From NCBI RefSeq assembly GCF_021555175.1, contig NZ_JAKGRW010000009.1, positions 124,001-188,000 of the forward strand: DNA of 64,000 nucleotides, given 5' to 3'. The position numbers and the translations under genes are program-made. This document shows, piece by piece, positions 1 through 9,435 of the stretch (position 1 is its first letter; each line of letters begins with the position of its first letter). This DNA comes from Nocardioides alcanivorans. Lineage in GTDB: Bacteria; Actinomycetota; Actinomycetes; Propionibacteriales; Nocardioidaceae. The notes below the pieces were generated by a model. That model did no database searches. It had not been told where the DNA came from and saw only the letters and a list, made by a program, of their open reading frames with translations.

Positions 1-694
1 GGATGGCCGGCGGCAGCTGGGACCACCCGCTCGGCACCGGGCGGCTGGGCCAGGACATCCTCAGCCAGATGGTCGCCGGCGGCCGGCTGACCCTCTTCAT
101 CGGCGTCATCGGTGCGCTCGTCGCGATCGGCCCCGGCACCCTGATCGGGGTCGTCGCCGGCTACTACCGGGGCTGGGTCGACGTCGTGGTCTCCCGCCTC
201 ATCGATGCCCAACTTGCCCTGCCCTTCATCCTGATCGCTCTCGCGATCATCGCCAACCGGGGCAGTTCGCTGCCGGTGCTCTTCCTGGTCCTGGCCCTCA
301 CCGGCTGGGCCCCGTGCGCCAGGGTCACCCGTTCAGCTGCGATGGAGGTCCGCGAACGGCAGTTCGTGATGGGTCTGCGGGCCGCGGGTGCCTCCGAGCC
401 GCGGATCGTCGTCCGCCACATCATCCCCAACCTGATGGGCACCGTCGTTGCCCTGGGCTCGTTGCAGGTGGGTACGGCGATCCTCGTGGAGTCTGCGCTC
501 AGCTTCCTCGGCATGGGTGTCCTTCCCCCGACATCAGCTGGGGAGCGATGCTGTCCGCCGGACAGGACGTCCTCTCCAATGCCTGGTGGGTGGCTGCCTT
601 CCCCGGCATGGCGATCACCGTCGTTGTGCTCCTGGTCAACCTCCTCGGTGACGCGCTGCTCACCCACAACGATCCCCGGAAGAGGAAGCGATGA
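1..694 (+). CDS. Peptide-type ABC importer permease (DppC/OppC family), 5' end off the window, frameshifted
   Basis: Inner-membrane subunit of a dipeptide/oligopeptide-type ABC importer. The window opens inside the gene at the HPLGTGRLGQDILS segment that normally follows the first membrane helix, so about 60-80 N-terminal residues are missing. Several hydrophobic helices follow, with the EAA-loop signature GLRAAGASEPRIVVRHIIPN that contacts the ATPase. The frame breaks at the C5 run 535-539. Adding one C gives LPPDISWGAMLSAG and continues to the stop at 692-694. The stop overlaps the ATG of the ATPase gene (ATGA), so the two are coupled. The partner permease and binding protein presumably lie to the left. 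The substrate cannot be told, but the adjoining acyl-CoA genes suggest it feeds that pathway. Confidence 0.85.
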   Translation, partial: DGRRQLGPPARHRAAGPGHPQPDGRRRPADPLHRRHRCARRDRPRHPDRGRRRLLPGLGRRRGLPPHRCPTCPALHPDRSRDHRQPGQFAAGALPGPGPHRLGPVRQGHPFSCDGGPRTAVRDGSAGRGCLRAADRRPPHHPQPDGHRRCPGLVAGGYGDPRGVCAQLPRHGCPSPDISWGAMLSAGQDVLSNAWWVAAFPGMAITVVVLLVNLLGDALLTHNDPRKRKR

Positions 695-1511
695 ACGCCA
701 CCGAACCGCTTCTCGAGGTCAACGGCCTGACCATCACCGCCGCCGTGATGGACTGGAACCTGACCCTGCTCAACGACGTCAGCCTCTCGATCGCCCCGGG
801 GAGGTGGTCGGGGTGGTCGGCGAGTCCGGCAGCGGCAAGACGACCCTGGCTCGTTCGGTGCTGGGTCTGCTGGAGAACAACGTGTCCGTCGCCGGCGGCT
901 CCATCGCCCTGCGTGGTGAGGAGATCGTGGCCCCGAACGTCGACCGGACCACCTCGATCCGCGGCCAACACGTCGGGATGGTCTTCCAGGACGCGTCACG
1001 TTCGCTCAACCCGCTCTTCACCGTGCGCAACCAGTTGGCGGAGGTGCTGCGCCGCCACGTGCCGGGAATAGGCAAGGACGAGATCGCCGAGCGGTCCGCG
1101 CGCGTGCTGGAACGGATGCGTATCGCCGACACCGCTCGGGTCCTGGACAGCTATCCCCACCAGCTGTCCGGCGGACTGCGTCAGCGCGTCGCCATCGGCT
1201 TGGCCGTGGTCACCGAACCTGCCCTGGTCGTCGCCGACGAATGCACCACGGCTCTTGACGTCACCACCCAGGCCGAAGTGGTCGTCCTGCTGCGCGGCCT
1301 TGCAGCCGACCTCGGCGTCGGACTGCTCTTCGTCACGCACGACCTGATGCTCGCCAGCGACCTGTGTGACCGGATCGCCGTCATGTACAAGGGCGAGATC
1401 GTTGAGATCGGCCCCGTCGACACCGTGCTGCACCAGCCGGAGGTCGACTACACCAAGCGGCTCCTCGCCGCGGTGCCCCAATGGAACGGAGCCACAGCAA
1501 CTCATGCCTGA
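691..1511 (+). CDS. ABC importer ATP-binding protein (DppD-like), frameshifted
   Basis: ATPase of the peptide-type importer whose permease precedes it. After restoring one G in the G4 run 798-801 the protein is 273 residues. It has Walker A GESGSGKTT, Q-loop VFQD, ABC signature LSGGLRQR, Walker B VVADECTTALD and switch His in VTHD. The usual Pro after the Walker B Glu is Cys here. The C-terminus ends soon after YTKRLLAAVP and lacks the Cys-containing oligopeptide extension seen in longer DppD proteins. Its stop overlaps the next start by 8 bp. The second ATPase usual in such systems is not downstream and may lie to the left of the window. Confidence 0.85.
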
Positions 1512-2889
1512 ACGTCTCGGCATCTCGGCGTATGCCGCCTACCTGCCGATCCACCTGCTCAACGACACCCGGCTCGGTCCTGGCCCCGCCCCCGGCGGTC
1601 GACGCTCCCGGAGCGTGGCCAACCACGACGAGGACGCGCTGACCATGTCGGTCGAGGTTGCCGGCATGCTCGGTGAGGCCACCGAGTCAGCCCGCCGCCT
1701 GCTGCTGGCCACCACGTCCGCGCCGTACGTCGCCCGCACCGCCGCCACCGTCGTCCACGAGGCCCTCGGTCTGGGCGAGTCCGTTCCGGCGGTGGACCTG
1801 ACCGGGCACAGGGCCGGATTCACTGCCCTCGACCTCGCGATCGACTCCGCCTCGCTCGCGGTCACCGCCGACATCCGCATCACCCGGCCCGGCGCACCTG
1901 ACGAGCTGGGCCAGGGCGACGCCGCCGTCGCCTTCATCGGTGGGCCGGCCGATGCCGCCGAGGTGCAAGGTCGTGGTGCTCGCACAGTGGAGATCCTCGA
2001 CCGCTGGCGCCTCCCCGGAGAGGTGACCGACCGGACCTGGGACGAGCGGTTCACCGCCGAGATCCTCGTCGAGGCCGCCACCGGCGCGGTCAGCTCCGCT
2101 CTGGTCGAGGCCGGCGTGGAGAGTGCCGACGTGGTCGTGGTCAGCTCCACCAACCCACGTGCGGCCGCCGCGCTGCGCAAGGCGTTGGGTTCCGACGGAT
2201 CCGATGCTGCCCTCGAGGCCGCTGTCGGCTTCACCGGTGCGGCGCACCCGGGCCTGCTCCTGGCCGACGCGTTGGACCGCGCCGAGCCCGGTCAGACCAT
2301 CCTCCTGGTCTCCGCCGCCGATGGTGCCGACGCCTGGCTGCTCCGTGTGGGCGATGGGGTGCGCGCTGCCCGGCGCGGCCGTCCGGTCGCCGATCTCGTG
2401 GCACGGCGTACCCCGGTTGCCTATGCCGACTACCTGCGTTGGCGCGGCTTGCTCGACGTGCAGGGACCGGCGCGCCCCGCATCAGCCCCTCCGGCGGCAC
2501 CGCCGATGCACCGACGCCGTAGCTGGAAGTACCGCCTCGAGGCAGTGCGCTGCCCCGAGTGCTCCGCGGTCACCGCGCCACCCGGAAAGGCCTGCGCCGG
2601 CTGTGGCTCGACCCAGGGTGGCAAGCCCGAGTTGCTGCACGCGAGCGATGCCACCGTCGTCAGCGTCACCCAGGACCTGCTCACCACCATGCCGGTCCCC
2701 GCCGTCGCCGTCATCGTCGCCGACTTCGACGGGGGTGGCCGTCTGAGTGGCTATGCCACCGACGTGGCGGCCGACGACGTCATCGTCGGCTCCCGAATGC
2801 GTCCGGTCTTCCGCAGGATGTGGACCACCGATGGCATTCACAACTACTTCTGGAAGCTGCGACCCGTGGAGGGATCCGATGTCGACTAA
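1504..2889 (+). CDS. HMG-CoA-synthase-like protein fused to a zinc-ribbon/OB-fold (DUF35) domain
   Basis: The 461-residue protein has an N-terminal thiolase-fold, HMG-CoA-synthase-like domain (about 1-330), a linker rich in Pro and Ala, a CPEC...CAGCG zinc ribbon near residue 350, and a C-terminal DUF35 OB fold. In catalytic HMG-CoA synthases a Cys sits in an ACxAG-type motif. The matching segment here is TGHRAG, with His102 in that place, so condensation activity is doubtful. DUF35 proteins bind acyl-CoA and pair with thiolase-like partners, for example in archaeal thiolase/HMGCS complexes and steroid side-chain aldolases. The downstream thiolase overlaps by 11 bp, so a complex with it is the likeliest role. 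The start is chosen because it overlaps the preceding stop. Confidence 0.75.
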   Translation: MPERLGISAYAAYLPIHLLNDTRLGPGPAPGGRRSRSVANHDEDALTMSVEVAGMLGEATESARRLLLATTSAPYVARTAATVVHEALGLGESVPAVDLTGHRAGFTALDLAIDSASLAVTADIRITRPGAPDELGQGDAAVAFIGGPADAAEVQGRGARTVEILDRWRLPGEVTDRTWDERFTAEILVEAATGAVSSALVEAGVESADVVVVSSTNPRAAAALRKALGSDGSDAALEAAVGFTGAAHPGLLLADALDRAEPGQTILLVSAADGADAWLLRVGDGVRAARRGRPVADLVARRTPVAYADYLRWRGLLDVQGPARPASAPPAAPPMHRRRSWKYRLEAVRCPECSAVTAPPGKACAGCGSTQGGKPELLHASDATVVSVTQDLLTTMPVPAVAVIVADFDGGGRLSGYATDVAADDVIVGSRMRPVFRRMWTTDGIHNYFWKLRPVEGSDVD

Positions 2890-4089
2890 CCGCATGATCC
2901 ACGACGTGGCCATCGTCGCGATGGGCTGCACGCCGTTCCGCGATCACTGGAACAGCTCCGCCGACGACCTCGTCGTCGACGCCGTCAACGAAGCAGTCGC
3001 GAGCATCGAGGGTCTCAGCCTCGCCGATGTCGACGCCTTCTGGGTCGGCACCCAAGGTTCTGGGATGAGTGGGCAGACCCTCTCCAAGCCACTGCGCATG
3101 AGCGGCAAGCCGGTGACCCGGGTGGAGAACTACTGCGCCACGGGTTCAGAAGCCTTCCGCAACGCGGCGTACGCCGTCGCTTCCGGCGCCTATGACATGG
3201 TCATGGCCGCCGGGGTGGAGAAGCTCAAGGACGCGAACGTCTCCGGCCTGACTGCAGTCTGGCCGCCGGCGGACGGTTCCGACGTGGACTGGACCGCGCC
3301 GGCTGGCTTCTCGCTGCTTGCGCCTGCCTATCAGGGCGCGCACGGGGTCGATGACCAGTCCCTGCGGCAGGTGCTCACCGCGATCGCCGTGAAGAACCAT
3401 GCCAACGGCGCCCTCAATGAGCGGGCCCAGTTCCGCAAGCCGGTCAGTGCCGATGTCGTCGAAAGGGCTCCGCGGATCGCCGGGATGCTCGGCGTGATGG
3501 ACTGCTCCGGTGTCTCCGACGGTGCGGCCACCGCGATCCTGGTCCGGGCCGAGGACGCCTACCAGTACACGGACAAGCCGATCTTCCTGCGTGGCATGGG
3601 CTTCGTCTCCGGATCGGGGAGGGCTTGGCCACGGATGGCTACGACTTCTCCACCTTCCCTGAGGTGGTCGAGGCCGCCCGCGTCGCCTATGAACAAGCCG
3701 GTGTGACCGATCCGGCGACCCAGATCGACCTGGCCGAGGTGCACGACTGCTTCACCCCCACCGAACTGGTGCTGATGGAGGATCTCGGCTTCTCCGAGCG
3801 AGGCCAGGGATGGAAGGACGTGATCGATGGACGCTACGAACTCTCCGGTGCGCTTCCGGTCAACCCGGATGGCGGCCTGAAGTCGTTCGGCCACCCGATC
3901 GGGGCCACCGGCCTCCGGATGATGTTCGAGGCTTGGCTGCAACTGCGCGGCGAGGCCGGCGAGCGTCAGGTTCCTGACGCCAAGCTTGCCCTGACCCAGA
4001 ATCTGGGCGGCCAGCCGGGATCCTGCGTCGCCTTCGTTGCGGTGCTGGGCAACGCGCTGGACCAGGAGCCGGAAGAGAGCACCGCATGA
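2879..4089 (+). CDS. Thiolase (acetyl-CoA acetyltransferase / SCPx-type lipid-transfer thiolase), frameshifted
   Basis: Thiolytic cleavage of a 3-ketoacyl-CoA, or a related C-C cleavage. The restored protein is 403 residues. Nucleophile Cys86 lies in NYCATGS; later come EVHDCFTPTEL and GGLKSFGHPIGATG, the His and second-Cys regions of the family. The frame breaks at the G4 run 3616-3619; one added G gives GSGEGLATDGYDF and continues to the stop. The gene overlaps the upstream HMGCS/DUF35 gene by 11 bp and the SDR gene by ATGA, so all three should be made in fixed ratio. Thiolases next to DUF35 proteins often work as a complex on bulky substrates such as steroid side chains. The chain specificity here is unknown. 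Confidence 0.85.
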
Positions 4090-4994
4090 GCACGCCGATC
4101 GACTTCTCCGGTCGCACCGTCATCGTCACCGGTGCTGGCAACGGCATCGGGCGCGCGCACGCACTGATGCTCGGGTCGCGTGGTGCGAGCGTCGTGGTCA
4201 ACGACATCGGGGGCACCGTCAACGGTGTCGGCGGGGACGGTGCCGCTGCCCAGAGCGTGGTGGACGAGATCCAGGCGGCGGGCGGTACCGCCATCGCCTC
4301 CACGGAATCGGTCGCCGCCCCTGAGGGAGGTGAGGCCGTGGTCGCCCGGGCCGTCGATACGTTCGGTCGGGTCGACGCGGTGATCCACAACGCAGGAATC
4401 CTTCGTGACCGCAGCTTCGCCAAGGTCACCGGCGACGACATCGACCCCGTCCTCGACGTGCACCTGCGCGGCGCGTTCAACGTGCTCCGTCCTGCCTGGC
4501 CGCACATGATCGAGCAGCGCTACGGTCGGATCCTGCTCACCACGTCGGCCTCGGGGCTGCTCGGCAACTACGGCCAGGCCAGCTATGCCGCCGGCAAGGC
4601 CGGGCTGCTCGGCCTGATGAACGTGCTCTCGGTGGAGGGAGCCCGGCACGGGATCCTGGCCAACGCACTCTCCCCGACCGCAGCCACCCGGATGACCGAA
4701 GGCCTGCTCGGTGAGCTCACCGAACACTTCGACCCGAGACACGTCGCTGCCGTCGCCACCTACCTCGTGTCCGAGCGGTGCGAGTTGACTCACCATGTGC
4801 TCTCCGCGAGCGGTGGCCGAGTGGCCCGGCTCTTCGTGGGCTCCACGCGAGGCTGGTACGGCGGTCGGGAGCCCGTCGAGCCCGAGGCAGTCCACGACGC
4901 GCTCGAGGAGATCCTCGACCTCGACGACTTCGTCGTGCCCAAGGACGGCGACGACGAAGTCGCGCTGATCCTGGAAGCACTCCAGGGCAGCTGA
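4086..4994 (+). CDS. SDR-family 3-hydroxyacyl-CoA dehydrogenase-like oxidoreductase
   Basis: NAD(P)-dependent short-chain dehydrogenase of 302 residues, close in layout to the dehydrogenase part of 17-beta-HSD4/MFE-2 enzymes. Seen directly: TGAGNGIG at 15-22 (cofactor loop), NAG at 102-104, catalytic Ser around 154-156 and Tyr167-x3-Lys171 in SYAAGK. The long insert after VVNDIGG is typical of the MFE-2-like group. It would oxidise a 3-hydroxyacyl-CoA before the thiolase step. The start overlaps the thiolase stop (ATGA). Confidence 0.85.
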   Translation: MSTPIDFSGRTVIVTGAGNGIGRAHALMLGSRGASVVVNDIGGTVNGVGGDGAAAQSVVDEIQAAGGTAIASTESVAAPEGGEAVVARAVDTFGRVDAVIHNAGILRDRSFAKVTGDDIDPVLDVHLRGAFNVLRPAWPHMIEQRYGRILLTTSASGLLGNYGQASYAAGKAGLLGLMNVLSVEGARHGILANALSPTAATRMTEGLLGELTEHFDPRHVAAVATYLVSERCELTHHVLSASGGRVARLFVGSTRGWYGGREPVEPEAVHDALEEILDLDDFVVPKDGDDEVALILEALQGS

Positions 4995-5032
4995 AGCCCG
5001 CCAACATCAACCAGCCCGGGAGGGACCAACAG

Positions 5033-5536
5033 ATGCCAGTCAGCGAAGTGCACCACGTGGCGATGACCGTCTCGGACGTGGAGAAGGCGTCCGAGTTCTA
5101 CGAGAAGGCGCTGGGCTACAGGAAGACCCTGCGTACCGACGTCGGCGGCCCCGAGGTGGAGACCTCGCTCGGCCTGCCTGCGGGCACCACCGGGAGGGTG
5201 CAGTACCTCCAGGGGCCCAGCAAGGTCGGCCAGTTGGAACTGATCGAGTGGAACGGGGTCAAGCGGCGTACGGCCAGCGCCGGTCACCTCGAGCTCGGCA
5301 CCTTCCTGCTCAGCTTCGAGGTGCCGCGCGACGAGCTCTCCGAGGTGTATGACCGGGTCATCGAGCACGGTGGCGAGTGCCTGACGCCGCCCAACGAGGT
5401 GATGCTCCCGGACTATGGCTTCATCCATGCCTTCGCTGCACGTGACCTGGACGGGAACCTGCTCGAGTTCGTCTCGCTCCCGACCAGGGAGGAGATCCTG
5501 GCCCTGCGCGCTCGAGAAGCAGGGAACGGTTCCTGA
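5033..5536 (+). CDS. VOC (glyoxalase/bleomycin-resistance) family protein
   Basis: A 167-residue member of the vicinal-oxygen-chelate superfamily. It opens with VHHVAMTVSDVEKASEFYEKALGY, shown here only as the typical first beta-alpha-beta unit, and ends with DLDGNLLEFVSL carrying the usual late Glu metal ligand. The family includes epimerases such as methylmalonyl-CoA epimerase, glyoxalases and extradiol dioxygenases. In this cluster an acyl-CoA epimerase or isomerase is plausible but unproven. It sits 38 bp after the SDR gene, and its stop overlaps the ligase start (TGATG). Confidence 0.75.
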   Translation: MPVSEVHHVAMTVSDVEKASEFYEKALGYRKTLRTDVGGPEVETSLGLPAGTTGRVQYLQGPSKVGQLELIEWNGVKRRTASAGHLELGTFLLSFEVPRDELSEVYDRVIEHGGECLTPPNEVMLPDYGFIHAFAARDLDGNLLEFVSLPTREEILALRAREAGNGS

Positions 5537-7062
5537 TGTCCACCGCCAACTTCACCCTCGCCCTGCGGAGACAGGCCAACCGGCGTGGCAACCACGAGGC
5601 GCTGGTCGACGGTGACCGCCGGTGGACCTATGCCGAGCTCGACGCCGATGTCGATCGACACGCCGCAGCCCTCGCGGCTGCGGGAATCGGGCCCGACGAC
5701 CTGGTCGGCATCTTGGCACGCAACCATGCGACGTACGTGTTGGAGTTGCTGGCGATCAGCCGCCTCGGCGCTGCCTCGGTGCCGCTGAACTGGCGACTGC
5801 ACGCCACCGAGCAGTCGTGGATCATCGAGCAGGCCGGCATCGAGGTGCTGCTGGTCGACGACGACTTCCACGCCGACGCCGAGGCGATCGTCGCCGCCAC
5901 CGACGTACGCCTGGTCATCGGCAACCAGGAGCAGTCGGTCGCATCCGGGCCGCTGTTGGACGACCTGTTGGCCGGTGTGCCGGACAAGGTGCGGGTACCC
6001 GACGCTGAGAAGTCGCCGGACGACCTGCATCGACTGCTCTACACCTCAGGCACCACGTCGCGGCCCAAGGGCGTGATGCACACGTGTGGCAATGTCGCCG
6101 CCAACCACTACGCCCAGGTGCTGGAGCTGGAACTGACCGCGGCCGACCGGATCCTGGTCTCGGCGCCGCTGTTCCACGTGAGTGGACTCGAGGCGCCCGG
6201 CCTGGCCACCTTCGTCGCCGGCGGCACGATGGTCCTGTGCCCGACGTTCAAACCCGATGACATCGCCTCCGTGGTGAAGTCGGAGCGGATCACTGGGTTG
6301 GTGCTCGCTGCCCAGATCCTCTTCGGGATCCAGGAGCTCCACCGGATGGAGGACCTGGCCGGTTTGAGATACCTGCTGTTCGCCGGGGTGGCGCCGACGG
6401 TCCGGCTGCAGGTCAAGGAGGCACTGCCCACGGTTCGGCTCATCGACACCTACGGGATGACGGAGCTGACCAACGGCTGTTGCTACATGGACGCCGCGCA
6501 CGAGATGGAGAAGGTCGGTTCGCTCGGCCAGCCGGTCGCGGGCATGGAGATTCGGATCGTGGACACCAACCACAACGAGGTCCCCTCCGGGGAACACGGT
6601 GAGATCATCATTCGCGGGGCCAAGGTCTCGGCCGGCTACTGGCGCGACGAGGAGACCACCGCACGAAGCCGCCGTGACGGCTGGTTCCTCAGCGGGGACA
6701 TCGGCCATCTCGATGCCGACGGCTACCTGTGGTTCGTCGACCGGCGGACCGACCTGATCAAGTCCGGGGGCGAGAACGTCGCGACCGCCGAGATCGAGCG
6801 GGTCCTCGCCGCGCACCCGGCCGTCGCCGAGGTCGCCGTGATCGGCGTGTCCGACGTGAAGTGGGACGAGGTCCCCAAGGCCTTCGTGATCGCGCATGCC
6901 GGCACGGATCTCGATGAGGAGACGTTGCGCGAGCACTGCCGGGACAACCTCGCCAAGTTCAAGGTGCCGCGAGACTTCGTTCTCACCGACTCCCTGCCCC
7001 GCAACGACTCGGGCAAGGTGCTCAAGCGAGTGCTGCGTGAAGAGGAAGGTGCAGCGAGATGA
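5536..7062 (+). CDS. Acyl-CoA synthetase / AMP-dependent ligase 1
   Basis: Adenylate-forming ligase, 508 residues, activating a carboxylic acid to its CoA thioester with ATP. Motifs: P-loop YTSGTTSRPKG near 169-179, aromatic motif TYGMTE, hinge LSGDIGHLDADGYLWFVDRR, and the acylation Lys in NDSGKVLKR near the C-terminus. It is the first of two tandem ligases that overlap by ATGA and are clearly paralogous, sharing the MSTAN start and the ENxA(T/S)AEIE motif. Having two ligases in a row suggests two acids, such as parent compound and a shortened intermediate. Confidence 0.9.
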   Translation: MSTANFTLALRRQANRRGNHEALVDGDRRWTYAELDADVDRHAAALAAAGIGPDDLVGILARNHATYVLELLAISRLGAASVPLNWRLHATEQSWIIEQAGIEVLLVDDDFHADAEAIVAATDVRLVIGNQEQSVASGPLLDDLLAGVPDKVRVPDAEKSPDDLHRLLYTSGTTSRPKGVMHTCGNVAANHYAQVLELELTAADRILVSAPLFHVSGLEAPGLATFVAGGTMVLCPTFKPDDIASVVKSERITGLVLAAQILFGIQELHRMEDLAGLRYLLFAGVAPTVRLQVKEALPTVRLIDTYGMTELTNGCCYMDAAHEMEKVGSLGQPVAGMEIRIVDTNHNEVPSGEHGEIIIRGAKVSAGYWRDEETTARSRRDGWFLSGDIGHLDADGYLWFVDRRTDLIKSGGENVATAEIERVLAAHPAVAEVAVIGVSDVKWDEVPKAFVIAHAGTDLDEETLREHCRDNLAKFKVPRDFVLTDSLPRNDSGKVLKRVLREEEGAAR

Positions 7063-8603
7063 GTACTGCCAATCTGAGCCGGATGCTGCTCAGCAACGCG
7101 CGGCGCTTCGGCGATGCCGAGGCGCTCGTCTTCGAAGGACGACGCTGGACCCACCGGGACCTCGATCGTGACGTCAACGCGCTGGCGTCGTCGTTGCAGG
7201 CGCGAGGCTTCGGGCCTGGATCCCGCATCGCCGTGGTTGCCAACAACGTGCCGGAGTACCTGATCCTTGCCCTTGCGCTGGCCAAGCTCGGGGGTGTCCT
7301 GGTGCCGCTCAACTTCCGGCTGACCAGCGGTGAGTTGGTCCAACTGATCGGACGTGCCGACGTGCAGGCGGTGGCGACCGTGCCCGAGTTCGCCGAGACG
7401 ACGGGCACGGCGGTGGACCTGGTGTCACCTGCGCTCGTTCGTCTGGCGCTGGAGCCCATCGACGGCTGGGTCTCCGTGCCCGAGCTGATCGAGGGTGCGC
7501 AGGGACAGCGGGTTCCCGATGCCGAGCTGGGGCCGGACGACCTGCAACGGATCGTCTACACGTCCGGCACCACGTCGCTCCCCAAGGGCGTCAAGCTCAC
7601 CCACGGCAACGTGAACGCCAACATCCACGTGCACGTCGTCGAACTCGGCCTCAGCCCGCAGGAGCGGCTGCTCAACTTCGCTCCGCTCTATCACGTGGGT
7701 GGCACCGACATCCCGGGCTACGCGGTCTGGCACGCAGGCGGCTGCATGGTGCTGCAACGGCGCTATGACCCAGCCGCGGTGCTCCGGGTGATCGGTGAGG
7801 AGCGGGTCACTGGCATGGTGCTCGGGGCCACCATGCTCGACATGCTGAGGCGTACCGCGGAGGCGGACGAGGCAGCCTCGGAGCTCACCAGCGTGCGGTG
7901 GGTCATCTATTCGCAGGTGACCCGTCCGCTGCACCTGGTGGCGCGTGGTCTCTTCCCGAGTGCTCGGTTGATCGAGGGCTATGGGCTCACCGAGACCTGC
8001 AGTGCCTTGACCTACATGGACGCCGCGCACATTGAGTCCAAACAGGGATCCGTGGGTACGCCGGTGCCGTGGGTGGACGTCCGGGTCGTCGATGAGGACG
8101 ACAACGAGGTACCGGTCGGGACGGACGGGGAAGTGGTCGCCCGCGGTCCGAAGGTCAGCCCCGGATATCTCGACGACGACGCGGCGACCGCCACCGCCTT
8201 CCGGGGCGGCTGGTTCCACACCGGTGACATCGGACGTTTCGACTCCGACGGCCATCTCTTCATCCGGGACCGGCTCAAGGACATGATCCGCAGCGGCGGG
8301 GAGAACATTGCCAGCGCCGAGATCGAGGCAGCGTTGGCCGAGCATCCTGAGGTGCTCGCGGTCTCCGTGGTCGGGGCGCCCCACCCGGTCTGGGTGGAGG
8401 TGCCGGTCGCGTTCGTCATGGCCCGCCCGGGGCTGAAGGTCGAGGACCTGGCATCGCATGCTCGCACTCGTCTCGGCGGCTACAAGCAGCCGAAGGAGAT
8501 CTACCTCGTCGACGAGTTCCCGACGAACCCGTCGGGCAAGGTCCTCAAGCGGACGCTGCGCGCGATGCAGCCTGGTCTCACGCCTGCCTGGACCCATGGG
8601 TAG
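7059..8603 (+). CDS. Acyl-CoA synthetase / AMP-dependent ligase 2
   Basis: Second of the tandem ligases, 514 residues. P-loop YTSGTTSLPKG, GYGLTE, HTGDIGRFDSDGHLFIRDR and C-terminal NPSGKVLKR are intact, so it should be active. It is coupled to the first ligase by ATGA. It is the last gene of this plus-strand run: a strong hairpin starts 5 bases after its stop. The substrate is not predictable from the sequence alone. Confidence 0.9.
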   Translation: MSTANLSRMLLSNARRFGDAEALVFEGRRWTHRDLDRDVNALASSLQARGFGPGSRIAVVANNVPEYLILALALAKLGGVLVPLNFRLTSGELVQLIGRADVQAVATVPEFAETTGTAVDLVSPALVRLALEPIDGWVSVPELIEGAQGQRVPDAELGPDDLQRIVYTSGTTSLPKGVKLTHGNVNANIHVHVVELGLSPQERLLNFAPLYHVGGTDIPGYAVWHAGGCMVLQRRYDPAAVLRVIGEERVTGMVLGATMLDMLRRTAEADEAASELTSVRWVIYSQVTRPLHLVARGLFPSARLIEGYGLTETCSALTYMDAAHIESKQGSVGTPVPWVDVRVVDEDDNEVPVGTDGEVVARGPKVSPGYLDDDAATATAFRGGWFHTGDIGRFDSDGHLFIRDRLKDMIRSGGENIASAEIEAALAEHPEVLAVSVVGAPHPVWVEVPVAFVMARPGLKVEDLASHARTRLGGYKQPKEIYLVDEFPTNPSGKVLKRTLRAMQPGLTPAWTHG

Positions 8604-8607
8604 CTGA

Positions 8608-8652
8608 CTCGCTCCGGTCGCCGGTTCCTCGTCGACCGGCGACCGGAGCGAG
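8608..8652. terminator. Bidirectional hairpin terminator between convergent genes
   Basis: Perfect 18-bp stem: left arm 8608-8625 (CTCGCTCCGGTCGCCGGT), loop 8626-8634, right arm 8635-8652. It fills most of the 67-bp gap between the plus-strand ligase and the minus-strand enoyl-CoA hydratase. There is no U tract, as is common in GC-rich actinobacteria. Confidence 0.8.
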
Positions 8653-8670
8653 ACGGGGACCGGGAGTCGG

Positions 8671-9435
8671 TCAGTGGGAGCGTAGGCGCGCGAGGGTTGC
8701 GGCTGCGGAGGCGCCTGCTTGGCTGCCCATGTGCTCGACGAGGACCTCCCACTCGCGGTTCCAGGCGGAGTCTGGGCCCGGGTCGCGGACCAGGGCCAGC
8801 ATCCGGCGGACCGCCGCGACATCCAGGGAGGCGAGCTGCTCGGCCAGTGCCTGGGTGGCACTCTCCAGCTCTGCGTCCGGAACGACCTCGCTGATCAGGC
8901 CGTGCTCTTGGGCCTGGGAGGCGGTCCAGGTCTCTGCGGTCAGCAGCAGGCGTCGGGCCCGGGCAGCCCCGATGCGCCGGGGCAGCATGGCACTCGAGCC
9001 CCAACCCGGGACCTGGCCGACCTTCAGGTGGCGGTCCCCGATGCGGGCGCTGGCGCCCGCGACGGCGATGTCACAGGCTTGGAGGAGTTCGAACCCGCCC
9101 CCATAAGCCGCACCGTTGACGGCAGCGATGGTGGGCACGGGCGCTGACAACAGGTGCCTGACCATCTGGCGACCCTTGTCGAGGTAGGCGAGGAGGGCCG
9201 GTTGGTCGTCGAGGAGGGCCGTCCCCTCGGCCAGGTCCGCGCCAGCGCAGAACGAGGTCCCGGTGCCCGTCAGCACCAGCGCCTTCACGTCGGGGCTGGC
9301 CGACTGCTGCAGGGCGGCGTCGACCCCGGCCATCACCGCGCCGTTGCAGGCGTTGCCGGCCTCCGGCCGGTTGATCCGCGCCCAGAGGACGGGGCCGTTG
9401 CGGGCGATCCTGACGACCGGCTTCCGTGTCGTCAT
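8671..9435 (-). CDS. Enoyl-CoA hydratase/isomerase family protein (crotonase fold) 1
   Basis: A 254-residue crotonase-fold enzyme. The oxyanion-hole segments SFCAGADLAEG and NGAAYGGGFELLQACD are present. In the region of the two catalytic glutamates of classic hydratases the sequence reads ARIGDRHLKVGQVPGWGSS, so both Glu positions appear replaced. It may be an isomerase, hydrolase or other crotonase rather than a hydratase. Its stop faces the ligase terminator. It overlaps the upstream MDR gene by 4 bp, within a minus-strand operon of three genes. Confidence 0.8.
   Translation of the reverse strand: MTTRKPVVRIARNGPVLWARINRPEAGNACNGAVMAGVDAALQQSASPDVKALVLTGTGTSFCAGADLAEGTALLDDQPALLAYLDKGRQMVRHLLSAPVPTIAAVNGAAYGGGFELLQACDIAVAGASARIGDRHLKVGQVPGWGSSAMLPRRIGAARARRLLLTAETWTASQAQEHGLISEVVPDAELESATQALAEQLASLDVAAVRRMLALVRDPGPDSAWNREWEVLVEHMGSQAGASAAATLARLRSH

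Noticed and set aside
3..1511. A single 502-residue permease-ATPase fusion protein
   Set aside because: The fusion arises only from two compensating one-base deletions. Between them the frame reads unlike protein, and a separate ATPase start with ATGA overlap is visible.
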